Source of the DNA: Candidatus Omnitrophota bacterium
GTDB lineage: Bacteria; Omnitrophota; Gorgyraeia; 2-01-FULL-45-10
Direction of reading: 5' to 3'
NCBI GenBank assembly: GCA_022703295.1
Contig: JAKLDX010000090.1
Coordinates: forward strand, 1-5,296
DNA: 5,296 nt
The number at the start of each line of letters is the position of its first letter. Within the stretch, counting starts at the first letter, position 1. The position numbers were made by a program, and so were the translations under genes. The notes beneath the pieces were generated by a model that was not told the origin of the DNA, ran no database searches, and saw nothing but the letters and a program-made list of their open reading frames with translations. Positions 1-5,161 of this stretch are shown here, piece by piece.

Positions 1-579
1 TCCGCGATTATATTCGGCGGTAAACGCACAGCCGTAAAGCCGCTTGTTGTCGAAGGGTTCAACTGGCAGAATAACGTATTCCTGGGCTCGAGGATGGGGT
101 CGGAGACTACGGCCGCCGCCATGCACAAGGAAGGCGTCGTAAGACGCGACCCGATGGCAATGCTCCCGTTCTGCGGCTATAATATGGGCGATTATTTCGG
201 ACACTGGCTGGACATCGGTAAAAGATTAAAAAATCCGCCGAAGGTATTTTCGATAAACTGGTTCAGGATCGACGAGAACGGTCAGTATATATGGCCGGGT
301 TTCGGGGATAATATAAGGGTCCTTAAATGGATGATCGACAGGGTGAACAATCGTGTCGAGGCAAAAGCAACGCCAATAGGCCTTGTGCCGCATATCAAGG
401 ACCTGGACCTGCGGGGCCTGGATATTCCGAAAGAAAACCTCGAAAAATTATTTGCGATAGATAAAGACGCCTGGCTTAAAGAGAGCGATGATATAGCGGA
501 ATTTTTCAAAAAGTTCGGCTCCCGGATGCCGAAAGAGATAATGAGCGAACTTAAAGACATGAAAGAGAAGCTTTCTTGA
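1..579 (+). CDS. pckG: Phosphoenolpyruvate carboxykinase (GTP), C-terminal part (5' truncated by window)
   Basis: This is the last 192 residues of a cytoplasmic GTP-dependent PEP carboxykinase, the enzyme that converts oxaloacetate and GTP to PEP, CO2 and GDP and opens gluconeogenesis. The frame is open from base 1; the family is about 600 residues long, so roughly the last third is here. Visible landmarks are the FGGKR segment at residues 5-9, the mobile lid region SETTAAAMHK at 34-43, DPMAMLPFCGYNMGDYF at 50-66, and the guanine-binding region with NWF followed by WPGFGDN (about residues 89-105). The aromatic position between these two is Tyr where animal enzymes have Phe, a mild change. The lid and DPMAML segment look like bacterial rather than animal enzymes. 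The stop is followed 11 bases later by the LsrF-like aldolase, so the two are probably co-transcribed. An internal ATG at 94 is not the start, because the family similarity continues upstream of it. Confidence 0.95.
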   Translation, partial: SAIIFGGKRTAVKPLVVEGFNWQNNVFLGSRMGSETTAAAMHKEGVVRRDPMAMLPFCGYNMGDYFGHWLDIGKRLKNPPKVFSINWFRIDENGQYIWPGFGDNIRVLKWMIDRVNNRVEAKATPIGLVPHIKDLDLRGLDIPKENLEKLFAIDKDAWLKESDDIAEFFKKFGSRMPKEIMSELKDMKEKLS

Positions 580-585
580 GGGAGG
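580..585 (+). promoter_or_regulatory. Ribosome binding site deciding the aldolase start
   Basis: GGGAGG lies 5 bases before ATG 591. It begins right after the PEPCK stop and falls inside the longer reading frame that would start at TTG 576, so it argues for ATG 591 as the true start. Confidence 0.75.
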
Positions 586-590
586 ATGAT

Positions 591-1370
591 ATGGACTGGG
601 GAATGAAGAATAGGCTATCCAGGCTTATAAGGCCTGATGACGGAAGGGCAGTCTGGCTTGCTATAGACCACGGTTATTTTTTAGGGCCTTTATCCAAACT
701 CGAGGAGCCGGGAAAGACCGTCAAGCCGCTTTTGCCTTTTACCGACGCGATAATGCTGACCAGGGGCGTTTTGAGGAATTGTATCAGCGCCGATATCAAG
801 GTACCTATAATATTAAGGGTCTCCGGCGGGAACAGTATAGCCGGGCCCGCGCTTTCGAACGAAGGCATTCACACGTGCATGGAAGATGCTATACGCCTGA
901 ACGCTTCCGCGGTCGCGTTCTCTATCTATGTCGGTACGGAACACGAGCACCAGACCCTGCTTTCATTGGGCCAGCTTGTCAATGAAGGGCAGAGATACGG
1001 CATCCCGGTCCTGGCCGTTACGGCCGTAGGAAAAGAACTGGAAAAAAGGGACGCGAGGTATTTAGGGCTGTGCTGCCGCATTGCCGCCGAACTTGGCGCG
1101 CAGGTAGTGAAGACGTATTACTGCGAGGATTTCGCAAAAGTGGCCAGGTCCTGTCCCGTTCCTTTAGTCATAGCGGGCGGCCCGAAACTGAAGACGGAAC
1201 TCGACGCGCTCAATCTTGCCCACGACGCCGTAAGGGACGGAGCCAAGGGCGTGGACATGGGGCGCAATATCTGGCAGTCAGGAAATGCCGTCGGGATGAT
1301 AAAAGCCGTAAATTCGATAGTCCATGAAAATAAACCGGTAAAAGAAGCGGCCAAATTCCTGAAGGGTTAA
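591..1370 (+). CDS. lsrF: LsrF-like class I aldolase / thiolase (DeoC/FbaB/LacD family)
   Basis: A 259-residue TIM-barrel enzyme that I recognise as close to E. coli LsrF, which cleaves 3-hydroxy-5-phosphonooxypentane-2,4-dione by thiolysis in autoinducer-2 breakdown. Matching stretches are DWGMKNRLSR at the N-terminus, AIDHGYFLGP (Asp26), the TRGVLR segment, LSNEG, VKTYY with the expected Schiff-base lysine at residue 174, VIAGG (about 194-198), and GVDMGRNIWQS (about 220-230), part of the usual phosphate pocket. It lacks the roughly 30-residue N-terminal extension of E. coli LsrF. ATG 591 was chosen over TTG 576 because a GGGAGG lies just before it and similarity begins at DWGM. No other lsr genes are seen here. 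Sitting 11 bases behind PEPCK, it could instead serve as a class I fructose-bisphosphate aldolase or a related sugar-phosphate aldolase in gluconeogenesis. The family is secure; the substrate is not. Confidence 0.88.
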   Translation: MDWGMKNRLSRLIRPDDGRAVWLAIDHGYFLGPLSKLEEPGKTVKPLLPFTDAIMLTRGVLRNCISADIKVPIILRVSGGNSIAGPALSNEGIHTCMEDAIRLNASAVAFSIYVGTEHEHQTLLSLGQLVNEGQRYGIPVLAVTAVGKELEKRDARYLGLCCRIAAELGAQVVKTYYCEDFAKVARSCPVPLVIAGGPKLKTELDALNLAHDAVRDGAKGVDMGRNIWQSGNAVGMIKAVNSIVHENKPVKEAAKFLKG

Positions 1371-1396
1371 AAATATTTTTTAAGAAGGCGGACCAC

Positions 1397-1696
1397 ATGA
1401 GAAAAATCAAAGAGGAATTCATCGGATTTGTAAAAGAATATAACGCTGTCGGCATAGCGGTCGGTATAGTGGTGGGCAACGCGGTCACAAAGCTCGTATC
1501 ATCGATAGTGTCCGATCTTGTAATGCCGTTCCTCGGAGTTATAATACCCAGCGGTAACTGGCGTGAGATCGAGCTCGGTTTCGGGGCGCTTCACGTAAAA
1601 ATAGGCAGCTTCATAGGCTCGCTATTGGATTTTCTCATTATAACTTTCGTGGTATTTATATTCGTGAAAAAAGTATTCCGCAGTAAAGCAATATAA
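1397..1696 (+). CDS. mscL: Large-conductance mechanosensitive channel, short form
   Basis: A 99-residue inner-membrane channel that opens under membrane tension to release solutes during osmotic downshock; MscL channels are homopentamers. The N-terminal amphipathic helix (IKEEFIGFVKEYN) leads into TM1 (about residues 17-46), with the small-residue pattern GIAVGIVVGNAVTKLVSSIVSDLVMP. The E. coli pore constriction residues Leu19 and Val23 align with Ile20 and Ile24, and Asp18 aligns with Gly19. A short periplasmic loop with GNW follows, then TM2 (about 68-90, rich in F, I and V) and the basic end KKVFRSKAI. It ends just after TM2, so the C-terminal helical bundle of the 136-residue E. coli protein is missing. 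AGAAGG at 1383-1388 is the likely ribosome binding site. It lies 26 bases after the aldolase gene with no visible terminator between, so it is probably the last gene of the same operon. Confidence 0.92.
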   Translation: MRKIKEEFIGFVKEYNAVGIAVGIVVGNAVTKLVSSIVSDLVMPFLGVIIPSGNWREIELGFGALHVKIGSFIGSLLDFLIITFVVFIFVKKVFRSKAI

Positions 1697-1711
1697 AATA
1701 AATTTTTTATC

Positions 1712-1740
1712 TTGCATTTTTCATAATTGAAGCATATACT
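1712..1740 (+). promoter_or_regulatory. Sigma-70-type promoter for the PG-binding lipoprotein gene
   Basis: TTGCAT (1712-1717) and TATACT (1735-1740) are separated by exactly 17 bases in an AT-rich gap. The -10 matches the consensus at 5 of 6 positions, the -35 only at TTG. The predicted transcription start near 1747 gives a leader of about 30 bases before ATG 1777. The gap after mscL has no strong terminator, so some readthrough from the upstream operon is possible. Confidence 0.55.
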
Positions 1741-1764
1741 TTTTATTATCATAGAAACATGAAA

Positions 1765-1769
1765 GGGAG
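1765..1769 (+). promoter_or_regulatory. Ribosome binding site deciding the lipoprotein start
   Basis: GGGAG lies 7 bases before ATG 1777. It is downstream of the alternative in-frame ATG 1759, which has no such site in front of it. Confidence 0.65.
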
Positions 1770-1776
1770 AGCTTAT

Positions 1777-2298
1777 ATGGAAAGAAAAGTTTTATCTTAT
1801 GTTGTTGTAGCTTCTCTTGTAGTGCTAGGTCTGGCCGGTTGCGAAACCGTTCCTAAAAAATTCAAAGCAGAAGTCGCCGGCATAAAATCAAAAGTCGATA
1901 CCCTTGAAACAAGAGTAGAAGGCGTTGAGACCAAGCAGGCGGAGTCCGAGCGCATGACAATGGAGCAGACCCAGGCGCTTGAAGAGATGAAGGCGAGATC
2001 GGCTGCCAGGCAAACTTCCTCAAAGAGCAATATAACGCCGAAACCGAAAATGATCCGTTTAAAAGGGCACATGAAAGAGATCCAGACGTGCCTCAAGAAC
2101 GCCGGTTTTTATCAGGGCAGCATAGACGGTGTTAAGGGCAGGAACACGAAAAAGGCCATAAAGGCGTTTCAGAAAGCCAACGGCCTTAAAGCCGACGGTG
2201 TCGTAGGGCCGAAGACCTGGGATCTATTGGTGAAATATTCGTCGAACCCGGCGGAAAGCGCCGCCTCGGGCAGTTCTGAGGAGGGGTCGACCAAGTAG
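1777..2298 (+). CDS. Lipoprotein with coiled coil and C-terminal peptidoglycan-binding domain
   Basis: A 173-residue predicted envelope lipoprotein. Residues 1-21 form a lipoprotein signal peptide ending in the lipobox LAGC, with Cys22 as the lipidated residue; the next residue is Glu, not Asp, which by the E. coli rule favours outer-membrane sorting. Residues about 30-78 are charged and heptad-like (KVDTLETRVEGVETK and following), consistent with a coiled coil similar in style to Lpp-type spacers. After a Ser/Thr/Lys/Pro-rich linker, residues about 98-154 form a PG_binding_1 type domain: a helix with IQTCLKNAGFY, then IDGVKGRNTKKAIKAFQ and GLKADGVVGPKTWDLL. The tail is Ser/Glu-rich. The inferred job is to link a membrane non-covalently to peptidoglycan. 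ATG 1777 is preferred over the in-frame ATG 1759 because of its ribosome binding site and because it leaves a compact signal peptide. It has its own promoter and terminator, so it is probably monocistronic. Confidence 0.87.
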   Translation: MERKVLSYVVVASLVVLGLAGCETVPKKFKAEVAGIKSKVDTLETRVEGVETKQAESERMTMEQTQALEEMKARSAARQTSSKSNITPKPKMIRLKGHMKEIQTCLKNAGFYQGSIDGVKGRNTKKAIKAFQKANGLKADGVVGPKTWDLLVKYSSNPAESAASGSSEEGSTK

Positions 2299-2326
2299 AT
2301 AAAGCTTAAAGGCAAAAAGCAAAATT

Positions 2327-2370
2327 AAAAGGGGCGGCCCTCAGAAGTGAAAAGAGAGCAGCCCCTTTTT
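2327..2370 (+). terminator. Rho-independent terminator after the lipoprotein gene
   Basis: AAAAGGGGC (2327-2335) pairs with GCCCCTTTT (2361-2369) across a loop of about 25 bases that may fold further, and the right arm runs into five Ts. It begins 28 bases after the lipoprotein stop. It covers the GTG at 2347 that would otherwise be a possible start for the downstream regulator. The long loop makes it less canonical than a tight hairpin; with A and T runs on both sides it could work in either direction. Confidence 0.6.
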
Positions 2371-2392
2371 AGTAATGTCGAATTCCATACCG

Positions 2393-2398
2393 AGGAGG
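2393..2398 (+). promoter_or_regulatory. Ribosome binding site deciding the Lrp-family regulator start
   Basis: AGGAGG lies 5 bases before ATG 2404. It favours this start over GTG 2347, although the same bases would encode a run of Glu codons in the longer frame and so could be coincidental. Confidence 0.6.
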
Positions 2399-2403
2399 AA
2401 GAG

Positions 2404-2889
2404 ATGAACGAGATACTGGAAATACTGGAAAAAGATGCGAGGGCCACGCCCGAAGAGATCGCCAGGATGCTGAACCAAAAAGCAGTCGCCGTGAAAAGCG
2501 CGATAAAGAAACTGGAAAAAGACGGCGTGATACTGAAGTACAAGACGGTTATCAATAAGGAGATACTGAGAGAAGAGAATAATTGCGTCCGGGCATTGAT
2601 AGAGGTGAAGCTGACTCCGCAGAAAAATCTCGGTTTTGACCATCTCGCGGAAAGGGTTTATCAGTTCCCGGAGGTCACGAGTTGTTATCTTATGTCCGGC
2701 ACGTACGACCTTTTGGTAGTAGTGGAGGGTAAGAATATCCATACTGTGTCAAGCTTCGTCTCTGAGAAACTTGCGCCCATGGAGAACGTGCGCGGCACGG
2801 TCACGCATTTTATATTGAAGAAATACAAGGAAGACGGCGATATATTGAAACAGCCGGAAAAGTCAAAACGTCCGGCGATAACCTTATAA
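2404..2889 (+). CDS. Lrp/AsnC-family transcriptional regulator (YugG/AlaR-like)
   Basis: A 161-residue DNA-binding protein of the feast/famine type, which usually forms dimers or octamers and senses amino acids. Residues 1-45 form the winged helix-turn-helix (ILEILEKDARATPEEIARML, then VKSAIKKLEKDGVI). Residues about 60-145 form the RAM ligand-binding/oligomerisation domain, with VKLTPQKNLGFDHLAERV, FPEVTSCYLMSGTYDLLVVV (SGTYD at 98-102) and THFILKKYKEDG. From memory the RAM half is strikingly like B. subtilis YugG (AlaR), which is paired with the alanine aminotransferase YugH (AlaT); here too an aminotransferase of that kind follows. A role in controlling that gene and itself is therefore inferred. 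ATG 2404 was chosen because AGGAGG precedes it; GTG 2347 would add 19 residues but lies inside the upstream terminator. Homologues often have a few more residues before the first helix, so the start is not certain. No convincing promoter was found in front of it. Confidence 0.88.
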   Translation: MNEILEILEKDARATPEEIARMLNQKAVAVKSAIKKLEKDGVILKYKTVINKEILREENNCVRALIEVKLTPQKNLGFDHLAERVYQFPEVTSCYLMSGTYDLLVVVEGKNIHTVSSFVSEKLAPMENVRGTVTHFILKKYKEDGDILKQPEKSKRPAITL

Positions 2890-2892
2890 AGG

Positions 2893-2989
2893 AAGCTATA
2901 AGCTATAAGTAGTAAGCTTTAAGCTTGTGAAAAATTCTCGAAATTTTTTACAGCTCAATGCTTACAGCTTAAAGCTACAGCTTAAAGCT
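2893..2989. repeat. Heptad tandem repeats forming a long imperfect inverted repeat
   Basis: Nearly the whole gap between the regulator and the aminotransferase is repetitive. Left arm: five tandem 7-base units (AAGCTAT, AAGCTAT, AAGTAGT, AAGCTTT, AAGCTTG) at 2893-2927. Right arm: ACAGCTTAAAGCT twice in exact tandem (2964-2976, 2977-2989), preceded by a degenerate copy at 2950-2962. The arms are roughly complementary around the core GTGAAAAATT (2927-2936) and AATTTTTTAC (2942-2951) with a 5-base loop, so the region could form a large imperfect hairpin or cruciform. AGCT is itself palindromic, which explains part of the pairing, but the core is an independent inverted repeat. There is no T-run after the right arm, so it does not look like a normal terminator. 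It could be a dispersed intergenic repeat, an operator for the regulator, or an mRNA stability element. Confidence 0.8.
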
Positions 2990-2994
2990 GAACC

Positions 2995-4158
2995 ATGAAG
3001 ATATCCAGAACAGTCGAACAGATACCGCCCTCAGGCATAAGGGCGTTCTTTGATCTTGTCCTCGGGATGAAGGATGTGATATCCCTCGGCGTAGGAGAGC
3101 CGGATTTTGTGACCGCGTGGAATATCAGAGAAAGGGCGATATATTCCCTTGAAGAAGGCTATACGTCATATACCTCCAACAAGGGCATGGAAGAATTGCG
3201 CCGCGAGGTATCCAGGTATCTGAAGAATAAATACGGCCTGGATTACGATTATGAGGACGAGATACTTATCACAGTGGGCGTAAGCGAAGGCTTCGATCTT
3301 TCGTTGCGGACGATAATAGAAAAAGGCGACGAGGTCCTTGTCACCGATCCTTCATACGTGTCTTATGGCCCTATCGTGACTTTGTGCGGCGGCAAAAGCG
3401 TTTATATAAAGACACTTCCGGGGAATGGGTTCAAGGTCACGCCTCAGGACATAAATAAACATTGCAGTAAAAAGACGAAGGCCATCATACTTAATTACCC
3501 CAGCAATCCTACGGGGGCTTCTTATTCAAGGAAAGAATTAAAAGAATTATCCGCGGCGATCCGCAAAAAGAACCTTATAGTGATAAGCGACGAAATATAT
3601 TGCGACCTTACCTATGATTTCGAGCACACGCCGCTTTGCGTTCTCCCTGATATGAAAAAACGCACGATATACCTGAACGGCTTTTCCAAGGCATTCGCCA
3701 TGACGGGATGGAGGATAGGATACGCATGCGCTCCGCGGGAGGTCATAGCCGGCATGACGAAAGTGCATCAATATACGATGATGTGTGTCCCGATAATGTC
3801 GCAGATGGCCGCGATAGAGGCCCTGAAGAACGGCGAGAGGTCCGTCCAGGAGATGAAGCGAGAATATAAAAGAAGAAGGGAATATGTCATATCCAGGCTC
3901 AATGAAATAGGGCTGTCCTGTCATAAGCCGGAAGGAGCTTTTTACGCGTTCCCTTCGATAAAGAGCACTTCTCTTACATCTATGGAATTCGCGAGCCGCC
4001 TTTTGAAGGAAGAGAAGGTCGCGGTGGTCCCGGGAACGGCGTTCGGTCCGTCGGGGGAAGGTTATATACGTATATCATACGCGTCTTCCATGGAAAAGCT
4101 GAAAGAGGCACTGGCCAGGATGGAAAGATTCTTATCTAAAAACAAGATGAGGGGATGA
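2995..4158 (+). CDS. PLP-dependent class I/II aminotransferase (YugH/AlaT-like, probable alanine or related transaminase)
   Basis: A 387-residue cytoplasmic fold-type I aminotransferase, full length for the family. The N-terminal PPSGIRAFFDL (11-21) and SLGVGEPDFVT (30-40) match the substrate-side segment. Asn171 lies in YPSNPTG, Asp199 and Tyr202 in SDEIY, and the PLP Schiff-base lysine is Lys232 in NGFSKAFAMTGWRIG, with Arg240 as the usual PLP-phosphate ligand. Arg359 in GYIRISYA is the expected substrate carboxylate arginine. Stretches such as YSLEEGYTSYTSN, HQYTMMC, GAFYAFPSI and EEKVAVVPG closely resemble B. subtilis YugH (AlaT) as I remember it. That, and the preceding YugG-like regulator, point to alanine/pyruvate or a related amino-acid/oxo-acid pair, although aspartate or aromatic substrates cannot be excluded. 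The start agrees with family N-termini, but no Shine-Dalgarno sequence precedes it: the heptad repeat ends 5 bases before the ATG. Confidence 0.93.
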   Translation: MKISRTVEQIPPSGIRAFFDLVLGMKDVISLGVGEPDFVTAWNIRERAIYSLEEGYTSYTSNKGMEELRREVSRYLKNKYGLDYDYEDEILITVGVSEGFDLSLRTIIEKGDEVLVTDPSYVSYGPIVTLCGGKSVYIKTLPGNGFKVTPQDINKHCSKKTKAIILNYPSNPTGASYSRKELKELSAAIRKKNLIVISDEIYCDLTYDFEHTPLCVLPDMKKRTIYLNGFSKAFAMTGWRIGYACAPREVIAGMTKVHQYTMMCVPIMSQMAAIEALKNGERSVQEMKREYKRRREYVISRLNEIGLSCHKPEGAFYAFPSIKSTSLTSMEFASRLLKEEKVAVVPGTAFGPSGEGYIRISYASSMEKLKEALARMERFLSKNKMRG

Positions 4159-4162
4159 GAAG

Positions 4163-4987
4163 ATGGTTAAAAAAATATTTATATTCACTTTGGTATTTTT
4201 GACCGTATTTTGCGCGACGTCCGTATTCGCGAAGAACAAGGATGTCGTCAGGGTAAATTCAGATATAGAAGTCTCCAGGGATACGACCCTCGATAACGTT
4301 GTTGCCGTAGGGGGCAATGTGACGGTGCTGGGCCGGGTGGAGGGCAATGTCATCGCCGTAGGAGGGTCTGTTTTTCTAAAGCCGGCTTCTTATGTCGGAG
4401 AACAGGTCGTTGCCGTAGGAGGGTCTGTCAGCAAGGACCCATCGGCAGAAGTCGGGAAAAAGATAACAGAGATAGAGATGCCGGGATTCATACCTTCCAT
4501 GGCGAGCGTCTTAGGCAGCGGTTGGCTGGCTCTATGGGCTACCATAAGTATCCTGGCGTTACTCGGTTTCCTGGGCCTTGCTGTCCTGTTTGCGGCGCTG
4601 ATACCGGAACATATAGGGACCGCGGTCAATGCGCTCGAACAGTCCTTTGTAAAGATGCTGCTGTGGGGCGTATTATGGGTTTTGCTGATAGTGCCCATAG
4701 CGGTTCTTTTGGCCATAAGTATAATAGGTATAATGCTGATACCGCTGGAAATGCTCCTGGCGGCGCTTGCGCTTATCATAGGTTATATAGCTTCTGCCAT
4801 TTTCATAGGAAAAAATATCCTGCTGGCCTTCAAAAAATTCCCACCCCCGCTGGTCGATGCCATCCTGGGAATACTTATATTATTCCTTATAGGGTTCGTG
4901 CCTATTATAGGGCCGCTCGTGAAATCCGTCTTTATTATAGCGGGTTTCGGAGCGGTGCTTGCAACAAGGTTCGGCACCGTAAAATGA
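4163..4987 (+). CDS. Bactofilin-like (polymer-forming) repeat protein with signal peptide and C-terminal membrane domain
   Basis: A 274-residue membrane protein. Residues 1-23 form a signal peptide (MVKKIF, a hydrophobic core, then VFA before the likely cleavage site). Residues about 30-100 are short beta-helix-type repeats centred on VVAVGGNV (46), VIAVGGSV (63) and VVAVGGSV (82), the pattern seen in bactofilin / polymer-forming cytoskeletal domains. The rest is strongly hydrophobic, with about five likely membrane segments near 121-147, 163-191, 194-216, 231-250 and 253-268. If the signal peptide is real, the repeats lie outside the cytoplasm, unlike classical bactofilins. GAGGGG at 4149-4154 is the ribosome binding site, and the ATG is 4 bases after the aminotransferase stop, so the two are almost certainly co-transcribed. 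I see no functional link between them. A role in envelope organisation is inferred only; I do not know an experimentally studied homologue. Confidence 0.8.
   Translation: MVKKIFIFTLVFLTVFCATSVFAKNKDVVRVNSDIEVSRDTTLDNVVAVGGNVTVLGRVEGNVIAVGGSVFLKPASYVGEQVVAVGGSVSKDPSAEVGKKITEIEMPGFIPSMASVLGSGWLALWATISILALLGFLGLAVLFAALIPEHIGTAVNALEQSFVKMLLWGVLWVLLIVPIAVLLAISIIGIMLIPLEMLLAALALIIGYIASAIFIGKNILLAFKKFPPPLVDAILGILILFLIGFVPIIGPLVKSVFIIAGFGAVLATRFGTVK
4355..4428 (+). repeat. Exact 17-base direct repeat inside the bactofilin-like gene
   Basis: GCCGTAGGAGGGTCTGT occurs at 4355-4371 and again at 4412-4428, 57 bases (19 codons) apart and in frame, encoding AVGGSV both times. A related GCCGTAGGGGG lies at 4304-4314. 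The copies mark successive turns of the beta-helix repeat. Confidence 0.85.
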
Positions 4988-5015
4988 TCCATCTTTTCCC
5001 TGCCGGCGGAATCCT

Positions 5016-5043
5016 CCGGGGCACTTTAGTCTAATGCCGGTTT
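5016..5043 (+). terminator. Weak hairpin after the bactofilin-like gene, possible terminator
   Basis: CCGG (5016-5019) can pair with CCGG (5037-5040), continued inward by CA/TG and TTA/TAA pairs with two 2-base bulges and a 3-base loop. It is followed by only three Ts. It sits 29 bases after the stop codon, where a terminator would be expected, but it is far from canonical. Confidence 0.3.
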
Positions 5044-5074
5044 GGCGCTAAAGAGGAGGAAGATAGCAATTAAC

Positions 5075-5102
5075 TTGACAAAGTATTTAAGCGCAGTATA
5101 AT
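5075..5102 (+). promoter_or_regulatory. Perfect-consensus sigma-70 promoter
   Basis: TTGACA (5075-5080) and TATAAT (5097-5102), both exact matches to the consensus hexamers, are separated by 16 bases, one short of optimum. The start of transcription is expected near 5109, giving an AT-rich leader of about 53 bases before the lipoprotein start at 5162. It suggests strong basal expression of that gene. Confidence 0.85.
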
Positions 5103-5161
5103 TAATTTCATTGTCGGATTTTAATTTATTTAATATAAAAAAATATGGAAAGGAGGAAGGG

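Noticed and set aside
576..590. TTG start giving a 5-residue longer aldolase overlapping the PEPCK stop
   Set aside because: The extra codons are the ribosome binding site of ATG 591, and similarity to LsrF begins at DWGM.
1370..1382. AT palindrome AAAAATATTTTT between the aldolase and mscL as a terminator
   Set aside because: There is no GC stem, and it lies just before a good ribosome binding site inside a probable operon.
1694..1725. AT-rich stretch after mscL as an intrinsic terminator
   Set aside because: Only A/T pairs can form; a stable stem is missing.
1759..1776. Upstream ATG for the PG-binding lipoprotein
   Set aside because: The GGGAG site lies after it, and the shorter form has a normal lipoprotein signal peptide.
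2893..2989. Short CRISPR array
   Set aside because: The units are 7 and 13 bases and directly abut, with no spacers; no cas gene is near.
4132..4779. Antisense reading frames opposite the bactofilin-like gene and others across the window
   Set aside because: They lie opposite well-supported genes, have low-complexity Ser/Thr/Ile-rich translations, and show no recognisable domains.
5053..5101. AGGAGG at 5053-5058 as the start signal of a tiny gene
   Set aside because: No ATG or GTG follows at proper spacing; the only reading, from TTG 5075, is 8 codons long and is the -35 element of the promoter.
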